Shown: positions 1 through 9,925, counted from the first letter of the stretch. The stretch: DNA of 21,995 bases from Smittium culicis (GCA_001970855.1 LSSN01001665.1:1-21995), one strand, 5' to 3'. Translations and numbers: made by a program. The notes: a model not told the origin generated them from the sequence alone.

Positions 1-925
1 ATTTACATAATATATAAATATAACCTTTCTCAATATTATACAATCATTGAAGCTTTTTTTTGTGTTGTGCATAAATAAATCTAAATAAATTGCTTTATAT
101 AATTAAACTTAATTTCAAGTGTTTATTTTATCAAGGGTACAACAAGCTAATAATGACGGGATTAAGTATTTTTAAATTTGGTCTAAGCGCAGATAAACAA
201 AAGTTAATTGAATAATTGAGATAACAGCGCTCACAAAACTTTATTTTTTAACTATTGTTGAAAAATTACAGATTTATATGAATATTACCTAGTTATAAAT
301 TGTATTTTTTGATTGCAAAATAATGTTTTTATTCGTTTTATGATTTAGATATTGTATATGATAGAGATAATAAATAAACCAAATCTTTATCCACCAAATC
401 AAAAAAGAAAAAATAGCTAGTTGTTTACTGGTGTTCCTATTAAACCATACTTACCAAATCCTATATGATGGATAGTTAGGTAGACTTATTTTTTGGATAC
501 AAAAGTTTTAAGTGTTACAGTTTTTTTTTTTTAAAAAAACCAATAGTTGATAAAGACAAACTGTTTTAAAAAAATGTATTATAAACCTGGTTTATTGTAT
601 GATTATTATTTTTTAAAATAAAGGGCAACAAATTTATGGCATGACATTTATAATTTTAGTATAAAAATTTCGACAAGATAAAAAAAATGAGTATAACGAC
701 TTGGGTTATGGTTTTGTTTATATAAAATTATTTTAATAGAATTTTAGAATATTTAAAGTGAACTGAAATGATATCGTAGGTAGTTTACTCCATTTTAGTA
801 ATATTGTGGAAATAAATATATTAAAGAAAGATTTATATTTTAGCTCGTTAAGTAAATCATTCAAACTAGTATGAGCTTTGAAAATATTTATATATAAAGC
901 GTTTTAAAGATTGTAGTTTATTTGG
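1..925. other. AT-rich intergenic region downstream of NOC4
   Basis: No open frame with protein-like composition was found on either strand, and no tRNA-like or repeat structure. The stretch is dominated by A/T runs, for example the T-run near 521-532. It presumably holds the NOC4 3' UTR and terminator at its right edge and unassigned intergenic DNA to the left. A short exon of a gene lying mostly outside the window cannot be excluded. Confidence 0.5.
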
Positions 926-2738
926 CTAGAAGTTGATGATATCGGTTAGAGCTTCGCCAGGTCTAAATAGAGAGTTTGGAATAGGAGTGGAGAGAGCGGG
1001 TGCATTTTTGAGCTTTCTGCCAGTTTCTGAAACAAACATGGTTGAGTATGAATGATCCAAAAAATCCTCAAGAATGAACTCGGGCTTGGTAAAAGGGTCA
1101 TTAAAGATGTTAGCGACTGTCGAAACGTTTGCATAATAATGGTTTTGAATAGCTAATAATTCCCAGAGAGAGCTGTTAATAGCGTTACATTTTGCAGGAT
1201 CAGGTTCAGTGGGGTTATAAGCATCAGTTGATAAATCGTCGGTAAACGAAGATTCCAAATTATTAATATTGTCATCTTGATTAGTCTCAGCGTTAGAAAC
1301 GAGTTCGTCTTCATTTTCGCCATCTATTCTGTGAATTAAGACCATGCACAAAGGATGGCGTTTTAAAAGGTTGTAGATGAAAGGAACGATAGCAGCTATT
1401 GCAGATGGGGTGGCAAAAAGGCACATTCTAGCCATACGCTTAATGAAAGCGGCAACCAAGTACGAGGGTAAATGTGTTGAGGATAAGAAAGTATCAGCGA
1501 GGCGCAAGAAACGGGACCTGTATTTTACATGAAGTAAGTTCTTGTCGAATAAGGCATAGAGCTTGATATAAAAATCAGGATAAGTCAAATTATATTTTGA
1601 AATCAGTGTGTAAAGACCGTTAAGTGCCAATAAACTAATTGCGCCGCCAGAGTCATAAGATACAGAGAGAAAATCCATCAATCTAAACGGTGCTTGGATC
1701 CCAGGTAAGATTCTGCGGTGGATCAAAGATAAAGTTTGTTTGTATAAATCAGCGGATAGTGGAAGTTTCATAAAAGATATCCAAGATTCTTGATAGAATT
1801 TTCTATAAGTTGTGGTACGAAGTACTCCGGGTTTAGGAGAAATATCTAAAAACAAATAAGAAAAAATCGATATTTAAATTTTAAATATAAAAGAATTTAA
1901 GTACTGATTAAAAGATAGTTAGGTAAATTAGAAGCTAGTATAAAATGAATATGTGGAGAATTTTCATGATACCTTTTGGTACAGGGACCCAGAAAGATTG
2001 ATCAACCTTAGATGATTCTTCAAGGAAAGGTATCCTACTAAGGATTAGAAAGGTGTTTTTTGATAAAACGGAAGGATCCAAAGTATTCTTAGAGGAATTA
2101 GAGGGATTGGTTTTAGAATCAGTAATAGTTATGGCATTGGGAATATATTTTAAAGCGGAAAAGCGTAGGTCTGAGTATTGGCATAAATAGGAATCTAGGA
2201 AAGTAGATATAAGATTTGCAGAAACATTCTTTTTGGTTACAATTACTGTGACTATTTCTGAGTAGAGGTGTGCAGGAAACTTGTAAGTTTTTGATTGGCG
2301 ATTAAGGAAAGCAGCTTCTTTCTGTATAAGGGTATGTAATAGTCTTAAAGAGTTAACTTGGGTAGCATCGTCGTTTGAGTATAGGCAGGATAAAAGATTT
2401 CTGGTAAAAGCTCGGTAAGATTTAGAGAGCCAGTTGGATAGTATTTTTTTGTGATCTTCAGGAGAGATATTTTCAGAATCATCTATTTGGTTAATTGATT
2501 TATGGATTATAACTAAGTCAGAGTCTATGAGTTTGGAAAAAATTCTAGTGAGTGAACTATGGGCGGCGTTTTTGACCTGGTAATTGCCGGTTTTGAGGTT
2601 TACTAGAAGAGTAATATTGTTGAAATGTTTCTGATCAGAATTAACTTGAAGTTCCCACTCTTTAATCTGTTTTAGCTTTTTTTCATCATCAGATGTTAAC
2701 TCTTGAATTCTCTTTCTTTTGGTGGTAGGTTTACTCAT
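926..2738 (-). CDS. NOC4: Nucleolar complex protein 4 (Noc4/Utp19), CBF/Mak21 family
   Basis: Noc4 pairs with Nop14 in the nucleolus and is needed for maturation and export of the 40S subunit; that role is known from yeast. Exon 1 is 2738-1973 and exon 2 is 1845-926. The 127-bp intron (1972-1846) has donor GTATCA and a TTTTTAG acceptor, and splicing G|AT keeps frame, giving 561 aa against 552 in yeast. The N-terminus is lysine-rich. The CBF domain lies at about residues 300-432, with hallmark strings such as WISFMKLPLS, LMDFLSVSYDSGG, NLTYPDFYIKLY and KYRSRFLRLADTFLSSTHLP. An acidic linker (about 432-470) precedes the conserved C-terminus SSLWELLAIQNHYY and EDFLDHSYS. It is divergent from mL50 with a 647-bp shared upstream region. 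Family identity is near certain; the exact splice sites are inferred from frame and consensus. Confidence 0.93.
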
Positions 2739-3385
2739 ATTTTTTAAAAATTTTTGATTACCTAAAGGGGCGTAATTTATAAATATGAAGCGAGGGCGAT
2801 ACCAGTATAAACGTGTATATTATGTCGGGTATTTTCAGTTTGTAATAAAGATATTTAATAAATCGCTACGGCGATTTAAATTCTTGTAGATTAAGTATAT
2901 TTTTGCTGAAAAGACCTTTTATGAAGCTTAAAGCACAAAAGCAGCAACTAGATTATTAAAAAAAATTTTCTAACCAAATAACAACTAAAAAAAAAGTCTT
3001 CGATCTGTGTAGAATTTATTCTTCTATTTCGAAAATAGTAGCGGTTATTGGCTGAAAAATACGATTTTTTTAGAAAAATAGTAAAAGAGCATAAGGTAAG
3101 TATTATTGGCCAGATAAATATTCAAATTCTGTGATTAAATTAACTAAAATTGATTTGCGAAATAGAAATTAGGCCATATTAGCTGATTTATAGCCTCTTT
3201 GATTTATATTGGATTAGATTTTATAGATTTGATTTTGCTTCAAAAAAAAAAAAAGAGTCTAAAGAGACGACATTTAATTTTCTTTTTATCAAAGTTAGAT
3301 AGCACTCAATTTTTTAATATATAGATTTATTTATTGATTTATCTCCTTGTCATAAAAACTCAATTTCTAATTTAAAAAATAAACA
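2739..3385. promoter_or_regulatory. Shared upstream region of divergent NOC4 and mL50
   Basis: This 647-bp gap between two divergent start codons must hold both promoters. Visible candidates are an AAAAATTTTT core next to the NOC4 start (about 2744-2755), resembling the yeast ribosome/rRNA-processing element. There are also two CCAAT boxes in reverse orientation (ATTGGCTGA at 3047-3055, ATTGG at 3105-3109) and a perfect 7-bp stem palindrome at 2860-2877. A 12-15 nt A-run lies near 3242. No coding frame was seen. Confidence 0.5.
2860..2877. repeat. Perfect hairpin/palindrome with TACG loop
   Basis: AAATCGC and GCGATTT form a perfect 7-bp inverted repeat around TACG. On the plus strand the RNA would be a C(UACG)G tetraloop hairpin, a known extra-stable type. 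It could equally be a dimeric protein-binding site in the NOC4/mL50 upstream region. Confidence 0.6.
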
Positions 3386-4277
3386 ATGTTCAAGCTATTG
3401 ACTGCAACACGATTTACAACTGGTTCAAGAAGCATATATACACAAGCTGCGCTGCTTGAAGGAAAGAAGGGCTTTTTTGGGAGAATTTTCGGAAAAGAGA
3501 AAAAAGAAGAGCCACTATCAGAACTTTCTGAAGCCGAATCTGTCCCTGAAACCCAGATAGAAGATCAGATGGATTTATCAACTGAAAGCAGCGAGTTTGA
3601 GCTTGAAACAGCTAATAAAGTGTAAGTGGCTCTTTTTGTATAGGAATTTCGCTTAATGTTGATCAGTTGGCGATTTTTTTTGTTTAGTTTGATGATTGTT
3701 GTAAATTAATTATAACAAAGTTGTTTTTTATTTTACTAGACCCCAACCAAGCTATTTACCAGTCGAACAAGTAGAGAGCGAACTTGAGCCTTTAATAAAG
3801 GAGCTATTCAAAGGTGTTGAGGATTGGAGAAATTGCGATATTAGCAAAACTGAAATTAAAGAAAAGGTAAGGCGTTTCTAATTATCATCAATGTTGCTGT
3901 TTTTTTTATTGCGTTAAAATAGTAGAGTGATATTTATAATTATAATTAATTTATGGTATTGCTTTTTTTTTTTGCGAGATAATTGGAGATTAAATACATC
4001 ATAATACGAATTACACTTTTAATAAACTTGTTTAAATCTTTTTTAGGTGGCAATATTTTCGGTTACGACTTTTAATAAAGATATAGACAACTTAAGTTTA
4101 AACAATATCCAAAGTGTTCAGGACTTGATTAACTTTTACTCCACTAAACCTGAGGTTCTAGCTGCAAAGCACCCAGTCGCCAAATTCTTTGCCGAGATGC
4201 CTGAAGAGAATATCCCACCAAATATGAAATTTGTACCTTTCCACAAACACCAAAGAAGACTACACGCCTATAACTAA
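3386..4277 (+). CDS. Mitochondrial large ribosomal subunit protein mL50
   Basis: Probable structural protein of the mitochondrial 54S/39S subunit. There are three exons: 3386-3621, 3740-3866 and 4047-4277. The 118- and 180-bp introns have donors GTAAGT and GTAAGG and pyrimidine-rich AG acceptors, and phases match, giving 197 aa. Residues 1-30 (starting MFKLLTATRFTTGSRSIYTQ) are basic, hydroxylated and free of acid until the LLEG segment, as in a mitochondrial presequence. Residues about 40-78 are acidic and low complexity. The conserved mL50 block starts near residue 80 and includes a region around VEDWRNCDI and then VQDLINFYSTKP, the latter typical of the family (Pfam Ribosomal_L50). The C-terminus ends in a basic HKHQRRLHAYN tail. 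It converges on the GNAT gene with about 200 bp between stops. The family call is from memory of the consensus; the yeast counterpart is called MRPL13. Confidence 0.78.
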
Positions 4278-4480
4278 ACAAAATTTATTATAATAACACT
4301 AATACCAAATACACGAATCAAAAAATCATTTATACTGACTTTTTTTACTTTTTGACTTTTATATGCTATTATAAAAAGATTTTTTAAATACTACTTTAAA
4401 TTATAATCTAAAAAAATCTATTCGTAAAAAATATATATAAACCACTAGATGAAATTATATACTGCGGTAGTTGGTATGTA
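4278..4480. other. Convergent 3' region of mL50 and GNAT gene
   Basis: About 200 bp of A/T-rich DNA separate the two convergent stop codons. TATAAAAAGATTTTTTA and ATATATATAA stretches are present and could serve as polyadenylation signals for either gene. No further structure was seen. Confidence 0.45.
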
Positions 4481-4963
4481 TTAGTTTGTAGGTCTGTCCT
4501 TAACAACAAAAATATGTGGAGAACCCTCTTCCAAGAACATTTCTCCCTCAACTCTATAGCCAAGCTTCAAATAAAACTCGCGCTTGTCGTACATCGAATT
4601 CAAACCAATCTGTTTGACCTCGCTGAATTCAGGATATGTCCAAATAACGTTTTCAGTAAATAGAATCATTTTCTTTCCTATTCCTAGTTTGCGGTGCTCT
4701 TTGAGGACTGCAACACGACCTATTTTAGCTAGAGTTGGGTTATATTTAAAGAATCTAAGCGAACCAACCGGCAAATCTGTAACTTCATCAGTGGTCAAAG
4801 TTGCTAGAAGATACGAACAAATTTGATCATAATCATCGATTCCTGAAGCCACGCTGAATCCCATTTCTTTATCCAGGACTTGGGTGCGTACGCTCTGGCC
4901 AAGATCTTTTTCTTCCTTGGTCTTTGCAAGAATGACGGTTACTTCGGCCCGTTTCTCAGTCAT
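4481..4963 (-). CDS. GNAT-family N-acetyltransferase, YjcF/ElaA-like
   Basis: Predicted acetyl-CoA-dependent acyltransferase of 160 aa, intronless, probably cytosolic as no targeting signal is seen. The acetyl-CoA loop is visible at about residues 84-100: IGRVAVLKEHRKLGIGKK carries the R/Q-x-x-G-x-G motif on strand beta4/helix alpha3. The layout follows the YjcF/ElaA subgroup: an N-terminal acidic DDYDQ segment, PVGSLRF before the core, then FYLKLGYRVEGEMF and a GSPHIF motif near the C-terminus, matching the family's FYekLGF...F.EaGIPHi pattern. The substrate is not predictable from sequence. The start is the only in-frame ATG fitting the family length. Upstream (368 bp to the transposon block) there is an ATTGGCTGA CCAAT box at 5249-5257. 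Confidence 0.88.
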   Translation of the reverse strand: MTEKRAEVTVILAKTKEEKDLGQSVRTQVLDKEMGFSVASGIDDYDQICSYLLATLTTDEVTDLPVGSLRFFKYNPTLAKIGRVAVLKEHRKLGIGKKMILFTENVIWTYPEFSEVKQIGLNSMYDKREFYLKLGYRVEGEMFLEEGSPHIFVVKDRPTN

Positions 4964-5331
4964 ATCAATTTTTATTTTTGACTTATACAGATCTTTAGTT
5001 TACAAATGATAAAAATGCAAAATATTTAATTTAGAATTTTTCGCCACTATCAAACGCCTAACCGGATAATTCCTTGCCCTTTTTATATAAGAGTTTCAGT
5101 AATTTAAGCCAAGAAAATCACTCAGTTGTTCCTGATTTTTACCCAGAGTGTCATTTTTAACAACCCCTTTTTTAGTCTTTTGTCACAAAACTATCTTCGC
5201 CTTAAAAAATGTATGACTCGCTTTGTTGGTATAGTAAATAAAAACACTATTGGCTGATTTATACCCCCAAAAAATCTATTTGTTTTTTTTTTTTTATTCT
5301 GTCAAATAAATGCTATAATACTCATTTTTGA
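4964..5331 (-). promoter_or_regulatory. Upstream region of the GNAT gene
   Basis: This 368-bp stretch lies between the GNAT start codon and the terminal repeat of the DIRS-like element. It contains a TATATAAG-like site (about 5084-5091), a reversed CCAAT box within ATTGGCTGA (5249-5257) and a long T-tract (5282-5295) just outside the element end. No coding frame was seen. Confidence 0.45.
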
Positions 5332-5395
5332 ATTAGTCGAGCTCTCTAGAGCGAATATTAATTCAAATTAAACAGAGTAGACGAGACATATTAAG
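5332..5395 (+). repeat. Outer arm of inverted repeat at DIRS-like element end
   Basis: This 64-bp arm (starting ATTAGTCGAGCTC, core AGAGCGAATATT, ending ACATATTAAG) matches the reverse complement of 5731-5793 at roughly 80% by eye with one gap. A diverged copy of its core begins at 21835. It is read as the right terminal repeat of the retroelement. Confidence 0.75.
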
Positions 5396-5730
5396 TGTTA
5401 CCATCTTATTGGTCCTTGGATCAATGCCCACTGGGTATAAAATTACTGGAGCGGTGAAGGAGGGTCGGTTGAAAATTCATTTTTTAAATATTTTTTTAAC
5501 TTGTTAAATGTTTTTTGATAGTTATCTGTATACTTTTAAATTATTTTTAATACTCTTTGAGACAAAAAAAAAAACTACTTATTGGATATTACTAATCGAA
5601 AATTACAAACAAATAATTAAGTGAATAAAATGAAACAATAAAAAATTTTTAATTGTATAAACTGTAAAGTGCACTATTGTGTTATCCTTATCATCTTTCG
5701 GCAAAGGTAAAGTGGGAGCGGTGAGCAGGG
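5396..5730 (+). repeat. Direct repeat module between the inverted arms
   Basis: A module starting GTGTTACCATCTTATT (5396) and ending in GGAGCGGTGA (5448-5457) plus AGGG recurs in shorter form at 5679-5730. The second copy starts GTGTTATCC and ends with the exact 10-mer GGAGCGGTGA (5715-5724) plus GCAGGG. About 210 bp of A/T-rich DNA separates them. So the terminal region combines inverted arms with direct inner repeats. Confidence 0.65.
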
Positions 5731-5793
5731 CTTAATACGTCTCCTCTCCTCGGATAATATGAATTATTCTTCGCTCTAAAGATCTCGATTGAT
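5731..5793 (-). repeat. Inner arm of inverted repeat (candidate internal complementary region)
   Basis: It is the reverse complement of 5332-5395 with about 80% identity and lies about 50 bp past the recombinase stop codon. In DIRS1 an internal complementary region next to the right end pairs with the termini to template the circular intermediate. The position here fits that role, by inference. Confidence 0.6.
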
Positions 5794-5840
5794 TATAAAA
5801 TTACACCTCAAAGAGTACATTTATTAAGATACTTCAGATT

Positions 5841-6480
5841 TCAAATCGACTCAGTGAAGCTATTCGAAGTACTTCTTTTGAGTCGATAATATGTATCGAA
5901 GATGGAATAGTTTGACTTGAACGCGTGCGAAACTGCCTCATCTGTTGATACCCCAGAATTAGCGATTAGTGTAGAACCAATAGCTCTACCTTTAGGTATT
6001 GGGGTTTCAGAGCCGCTGACATCAGGCTAGATATCGATCATATGTGTCTGTGTATGCTGTAAACTGATAAAAACTTTGAACTGTCATTGACAAAATTCAG
6101 TTGCGTTTTTAATAAACACTTGTTATTATTCGTACGCGGTGTCCGGAAAAGCATAGAAGCTACTTTTTCCTTTTTTTTATTGTGTAATACAATACAGAAC
6201 ACAAGATTCGATCTGTTTTTGATGTCATTTAGCAAGGCTTTTCGTTTGTTTGACCATCTCATTTTTCTTTTGGAGCTAAAATCACTAGGTGTAGTACCAA
6301 TTTAAATATGATTCTGTGTTCTTCATTTATTCAGTGTATGTCACAGGCTCTCAAAAAACCGGTGACGACCAGAAGCCAAGTTAGTTTGGTAGTTAGATCC
6401 TTAACAGTGAGGTCAGCTGTATAGCCCCATTCCTTAGATAGATCCATAATCGGCAACATATTAATGACCGGTCTGGAAAA
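5841..6480 (-). pseudogene. Tyrosine recombinase remnant of DIRS-like element
   Basis: In DIRS elements this enzyme inserts the circular cDNA instead of a DDE integrase. Frame from 6468 downward contains LTTKLTWLLVVTGFLRACDI, which is the catalytic-arginine block (T-G-x-R-x-x-D-I pattern). A stop (TGA at 6331) follows, then LAPKEK and DGQ pieces in the same frame with more stops. The C-terminal part (6027-5841) is an intact 62-codon frame. It contains PKGRAIGST, ANSGVSTDEAVSHAF and IFDTYYRL, with the conserved histidine and the tyrosine nucleophile. In the family consensus HAF is usually followed by W; here the next residue is K. At least three stops and a frame change (around 6040-6260) inactivate it. 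Confidence 0.8.
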
Positions 6481-6759
6481 TTAAATAATTAATATATCTT
6501 ACAATTCTTTTTTGAATTCTGAAAATTTTTGATTTTCTGCTAGCTCTTTGGTTTTTTGAGCTAATTTAACCATTTGCGGACTTTTAGGCTGTAATTGAAC
6601 CTATTTTTAGTTTATCTATAGTATAGATTTCCGCTAGATAGTTGATAATCTGCGAATCTGATATCATAATTAATATCTTTCGATATTATTCAATCTAAAA
6701 AGCGCTGTTCTGTAGAACTCTACTTAGAAGAACGTATAATACGTCTATCGATGGAAATG

Positions 6760-7050
6760 ATACAGCCAATGGTGTAAATTCCGAAACCTTGAGTTATGAG
6801 GAAACGCCTCTGATCCTGCAAGCAATAAATTTTCAGTGCTTGCTTGTTCATAACGGCGACTTACCGCCTCTTGGACCGGTAATTACCGTATTTTCTTTGA
6901 TTATTAGCTGCCTGCACACTATAAGAGACATTAAAACTAGAAATCAAGTTGTAGACTTCTACATTGGTGTCACTAATGTTATATTATCTTCTCTCAGCGC
7001 ACTTTCTGATCATTCTGTGCATAAGGTTTAATCGGGGGCATGTGTAGGGA
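6760..7050 (-). pseudogene. Linker after RNase H in DIRS-like polyprotein
   Basis: The minus-strand frame here reads ALREDNITLVTPM, stop, KSTT, stop, FLVLMSL, then VITGPRGGKSPL, stop, TSKH, stop, KFIACRI. This matches the segment that follows RNase H in such polyproteins, where tryptophans are expected at the stops in PM-K, TT-F and KH-K. Those codons are TAG, TGA and TGA. The open frame on the opposite strand (6789-7031) is its shadow. Confidence 0.65.
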
Positions 7051-7210
7051 TTGTCGAGTCCTGATAATTTGAAACTAGAGAATTTTGGCTTAATTATCTG
7101 ATTTCGAGGAATCAGATGAAACCATTTCTAATCTTCTTACTCTGGTGGGAAAAAAATATATACATGTCGTGTGGGTCACGTATTGAGTTGAGAGTGCTGA
7201 ATTTCTCTTT

Positions 7211-7539
7211 TTAAAGATACCATCCCGTCTGAACAGTCAGTATTCTCGGCGCACTTGCAATATGTAATATGGATTGAACATAGGTTACCCTTAGGCGAGT
7301 ATTGATTTTCAATAAGTGTGACCAAACCTTCTTTGAAATTCTGAGAAGCTTTGAATTATTAGTTACACCAAACTTCATAACACACGCTAGTGATTTTATG
7401 TTGTCTTGGTATACCAAAACATATCTTAATATCACTTTCTTGAGTTTTAGACTATAAAATACACTCAAAATCTCCTTGACATTGATGTATATATATTTTC
7501 CTATGACTTTTTTCATGACCTTGAGTACATGTAGAGACC
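7211..7539 (-). pseudogene. RNase H domain, C-terminal portion (downstream of the MULE)
   Basis: A 101-codon open frame. Recognisable RNase H motifs of the DIRS type include YINVKEILSVFYSLKL (catalytic glutamate), LVYQDNIKSLACVMKFG (catalytic aspartate in Y-x-D-N), then WSHLLKINTRLRVTYV and SAPRILTVQTGWYL at the end. The usual family text has Y-D-N-T and D-A-P near these positions. Residues upstream of 7516 continue in the same frame to the MULE insertion point and on to the WGD motif at 11966-11990 on the far side. Confidence 0.82.
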
Positions 7540-7548
7540 TTCTACAAT
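7540..7548. repeat. Left target-site duplication of the MULE
   Basis: TTCTACAAT abuts the left terminus GGTTA. The matching right copy is TTCTAAAAT at 11957-11965, with one mismatch. Nine bases is the standard duplication size of Mutator-like elements. Confidence 0.85.
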
Positions 7549-7685
7549 GGTTAGCTCATAAAAATCAGTCAAATTGTGCCAAAAGCAGTCCAATTGTTAA
7601 AGTTTCAGCCTAATTTTTGTTTAATGAATCAAGTTGAAAAAAAATCAAATAGTCATTTTATCTAATTAAAATCAGCCTAAATACC
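7549..7685 (+). repeat. Left terminal inverted repeat of the MULE
   Basis: Starts GGTTAGCTCATAAAAATCAGTC and pairs with the reverse complement of about 11800-11956. Matching blocks include CAGTCAAATTGTGC, AAAAGCAGTCCAATTGTTAAA, TTTCAGCCTAATTT, TTAATGAATCAA and TTTATCTAATTAA. It lacks a 19-bp segment present in the right arm. The sub-motif CAGTC(A/C)AATTGT occurs twice. Confidence 0.88.
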
Positions 7686-7689
7686 TAAA

Positions 7690-8373
7690 TTGCTTTAAAT
7701 AAACTTTAAGATTATTGCCCAATAAGCAATCAAATATTATAAATTTGTAAATAATCCGCTAATTTTTATATTTACCCAAATAAAATGAAAAAATCGAGTC
7801 AACAAATAGTTGATATTCATAAAATTTATCCTCATTAAAATCGATTATCATTTAAATATTCAATATTATTGCAAATCACAATCACAACAAAATCACATTA
7901 CAATAAAAAACTCTCATAATGCATAAAAAACTGGAAAAAAAATTATAGAGCTACTTTATTTCAAAAACAACCATAAAAAATTTTTTTGGTAGGTATAAAA
8001 ATAAAAATTTTCAATTTTAATATTAATTCTTGAATAAAATTTTTTATCTAAAGCCTCTATTAAATTTAAACTAAAAAACTAATTTCATATATAAAAATAT
8101 CTATTTATATGAAAAATAAACAAAAAATTCAATTTATTCGAAAATATCAGAACATAAATCAGCTAAATTCGATTAAACTGTTTTCTTTTGCCGTTAACCT
8201 CGATAGATTTTAACTAGGTATTTTTTATTAAAAATGATATTTTCTAAGTTTGAAGTAATTTTATATAGATTATATATCCTACCGTAAAGCATCAGCAAAC
8301 GTTTTTATTAGTAATAAGTTTACTTTTGTCGATTATACTACAAAAAAAAAGCTTTTTTTGGCCTTATATAGTT
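7690..8373. other. Non-coding AT-rich 3' part of the MULE
   Basis: No protein-like frame; composed of A/T runs. It lies between the left inverted repeat and the transposase C-terminus and is presumably the element's 3' untranslated part plus subterminal sequence. Confidence 0.5.
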
Positions 8374-9405
8374 TTATGCATCTTGAAGTGTTATCTGAAC
8401 AATAAATGTAATTTTATTTATTTTCAAATATGAGTATACATGATAGCATTTTTTGCCTTTTAAAAAATTTTCATGAAAAATATAGGTATTTCCACCAGAA
8501 AATATTAGTACATCAAAAACAAATTTATTTTTTTCAAAGTTCTTACTAATTATGTAGAATCTTTCCCTGCTTTGGTTTTTCATTTCACAAAGAATATTTC
8601 CTTTTCTGATACTCCATTATCCCTGAATTCGTCTAAATATACTTCAAATTCTTTTTTTTTTTGTATAGTCATAAAAATTTCAAGTTCGTTTTTTTGTTTT
8701 AATTATCTCATTGTATACAATTTTTGAAGTTTTTGGTTTAATAAAACCATTTTAATCCTTGAATAAATTAAAATAAACATTTAAAAATTTAATAATATTT
8801 TATTATTTACATTTTTTATATTTATCCTTTAATGTCCTAATGAATATTTCCAAAAAATTGTTTTTTTGATGGCGAAAATATGAAATAACCTTAGTACTAA
8901 GTGTCTTTTTTTTTTTGAATTATAATTCATCTATTTTTTTTAAAGTTGAATTTTTTTCAAATCTTAATAAATTTTATTTTCAAAATATGTTTTATTCCTT
9001 TTAGATTCGTCGAAATATTTTTAGATATATTAAACCTGAAGTAAACTCTTTTTGATAGATTATAAAAATTAGAAATAGCATTGGAAATCGTAAGGGCCGA
9101 ATTAGCAAAAACTGGTTCTATTTTCCTAGCTAGTCAGGTTTTATCAAGTTTGTCTTTGAGTGCTTTATATCCAAGAATATGAATCTACATTTTCTTTGCT
9201 CACCACTTATATCAATACAGGATAAAAATATTTTTTATTATCTGAAAACCCGGATATTATAACAGGATAATTACCCTCAATTAACTTATGTGTAGAATAT
9301 ATATGAAGTTTTCTGGGTTCAAAAAGTATTTTTATTGAGCTTACTGACATTAATAAAACCCTAAGATTATAATTATGTTCACTATGAAAAAATAGCTTAT
9401 TTTTA
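8374..9405 (-). pseudogene. Decayed MULE transposase (DDE core and SWIM-like end)
   Basis: The transposase of the surrounding element. The core fragment is open from 9405 to a TAA at 9207-9209. It contains LFEPRKLHIYSTHKLIEG, then NYPVIISGFSDNKKYFYPV, matching the MULE pattern D-x-THK...yPvli.G..D.nk.ffPi. The first catalytic aspartate of D-G-THK reads as tyrosine (IYSTHK). The frame continues past the stop with VVSKENVDSYSWI, as in the family's E-T...W segment. The end (8583-8374) is a 69-codon frame with FLKGKKCYHVYSYLKIN. This resembles the C-x-H half of a SWIM zinc-binding motif; the expected first C-x-C pair is absent. Between them (8584-9080) the sequence is too decayed to follow. Confidence 0.72.
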
Positions 9406-9612
9406 AAAATTCACATATATTTGAAATAATATATGGTTGCTTTGATAATTATTCGTTCTTTCCTTGATTAATTTCTTGATAAATTATATATTTTATCAAT
9501 TTTTACTCTCTATAAAGCTATTTATCAAGATACTATATATTCTACTAGGACTATTTCCAAAAAAATTTTGAGGTTTAATGTTTCATTTTTTATGCTTTTT
9601 TCTCTTTTCTTA

Positions 9613-9783
9613 CATATTTATTACTATTTAAACCCTTCATATATTTTAAAAATTTTCCATCATAAAAATTCCAAAGCTTTAGCAACGCAGGTGTCGTAAT
9701 ACTAGGTGCCAAAATCCATAAGTATTCCCGGGAAGTTCGTCCATGGAACTTAGTAGCTTCTGTATTTGTGGTATACTGTATTA
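9613..9783. other. Unassigned coding-like segment, open on both strands
   Basis: The minus strand is open for about 50 codons (9762 to a TAA near 9610) and includes FHGRTSREYLWILAP and LLKLWNFYDGK. The plus strand is open over 9672-9783, with AKIHKYSREVRPWNLVASV and a TAA end. Neither was recognised. It marks the left edge of the GC-richer island and could be transposase N-terminal coding, a captured fragment or a nested insertion. Confidence 0.4.
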
Positions 9784-9925
9784 AATAAAGTATTATAAAG
9801 AACGTGAGGCTGTTTAAATTATTTAATAAAGTTTAGGGGGATGTAAGGCGTCGGAAATTGTTTTTCGTATATGAATAAGTCTTCCTAAAAACCAAATAAT
9901 TATCTTATCGCCTCGGAGAAGAAGT

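Noticed and set aside
4584..4826. 80-codon plus-strand open frame
   Set aside because: Antisense shadow of the well-supported GNAT gene.
6038..6262. 74-codon minus-strand frame as an independent gene
   Set aside because: It is a frame-shifted piece of the tyrosine recombinase, continuous with motifs on both sides.
6789..7031. 80-codon plus-strand open frame
   Set aside because: It is antisense to the retroelement linker, whose minus-strand reading matches DIRS-type polyprotein motifs.
8374..8583. FLYWCH zinc finger reading of this frame
   Set aside because: It lies downstream of the DDE core, where SWIM is expected, and KKCYHVYSYL fits SWIM better.
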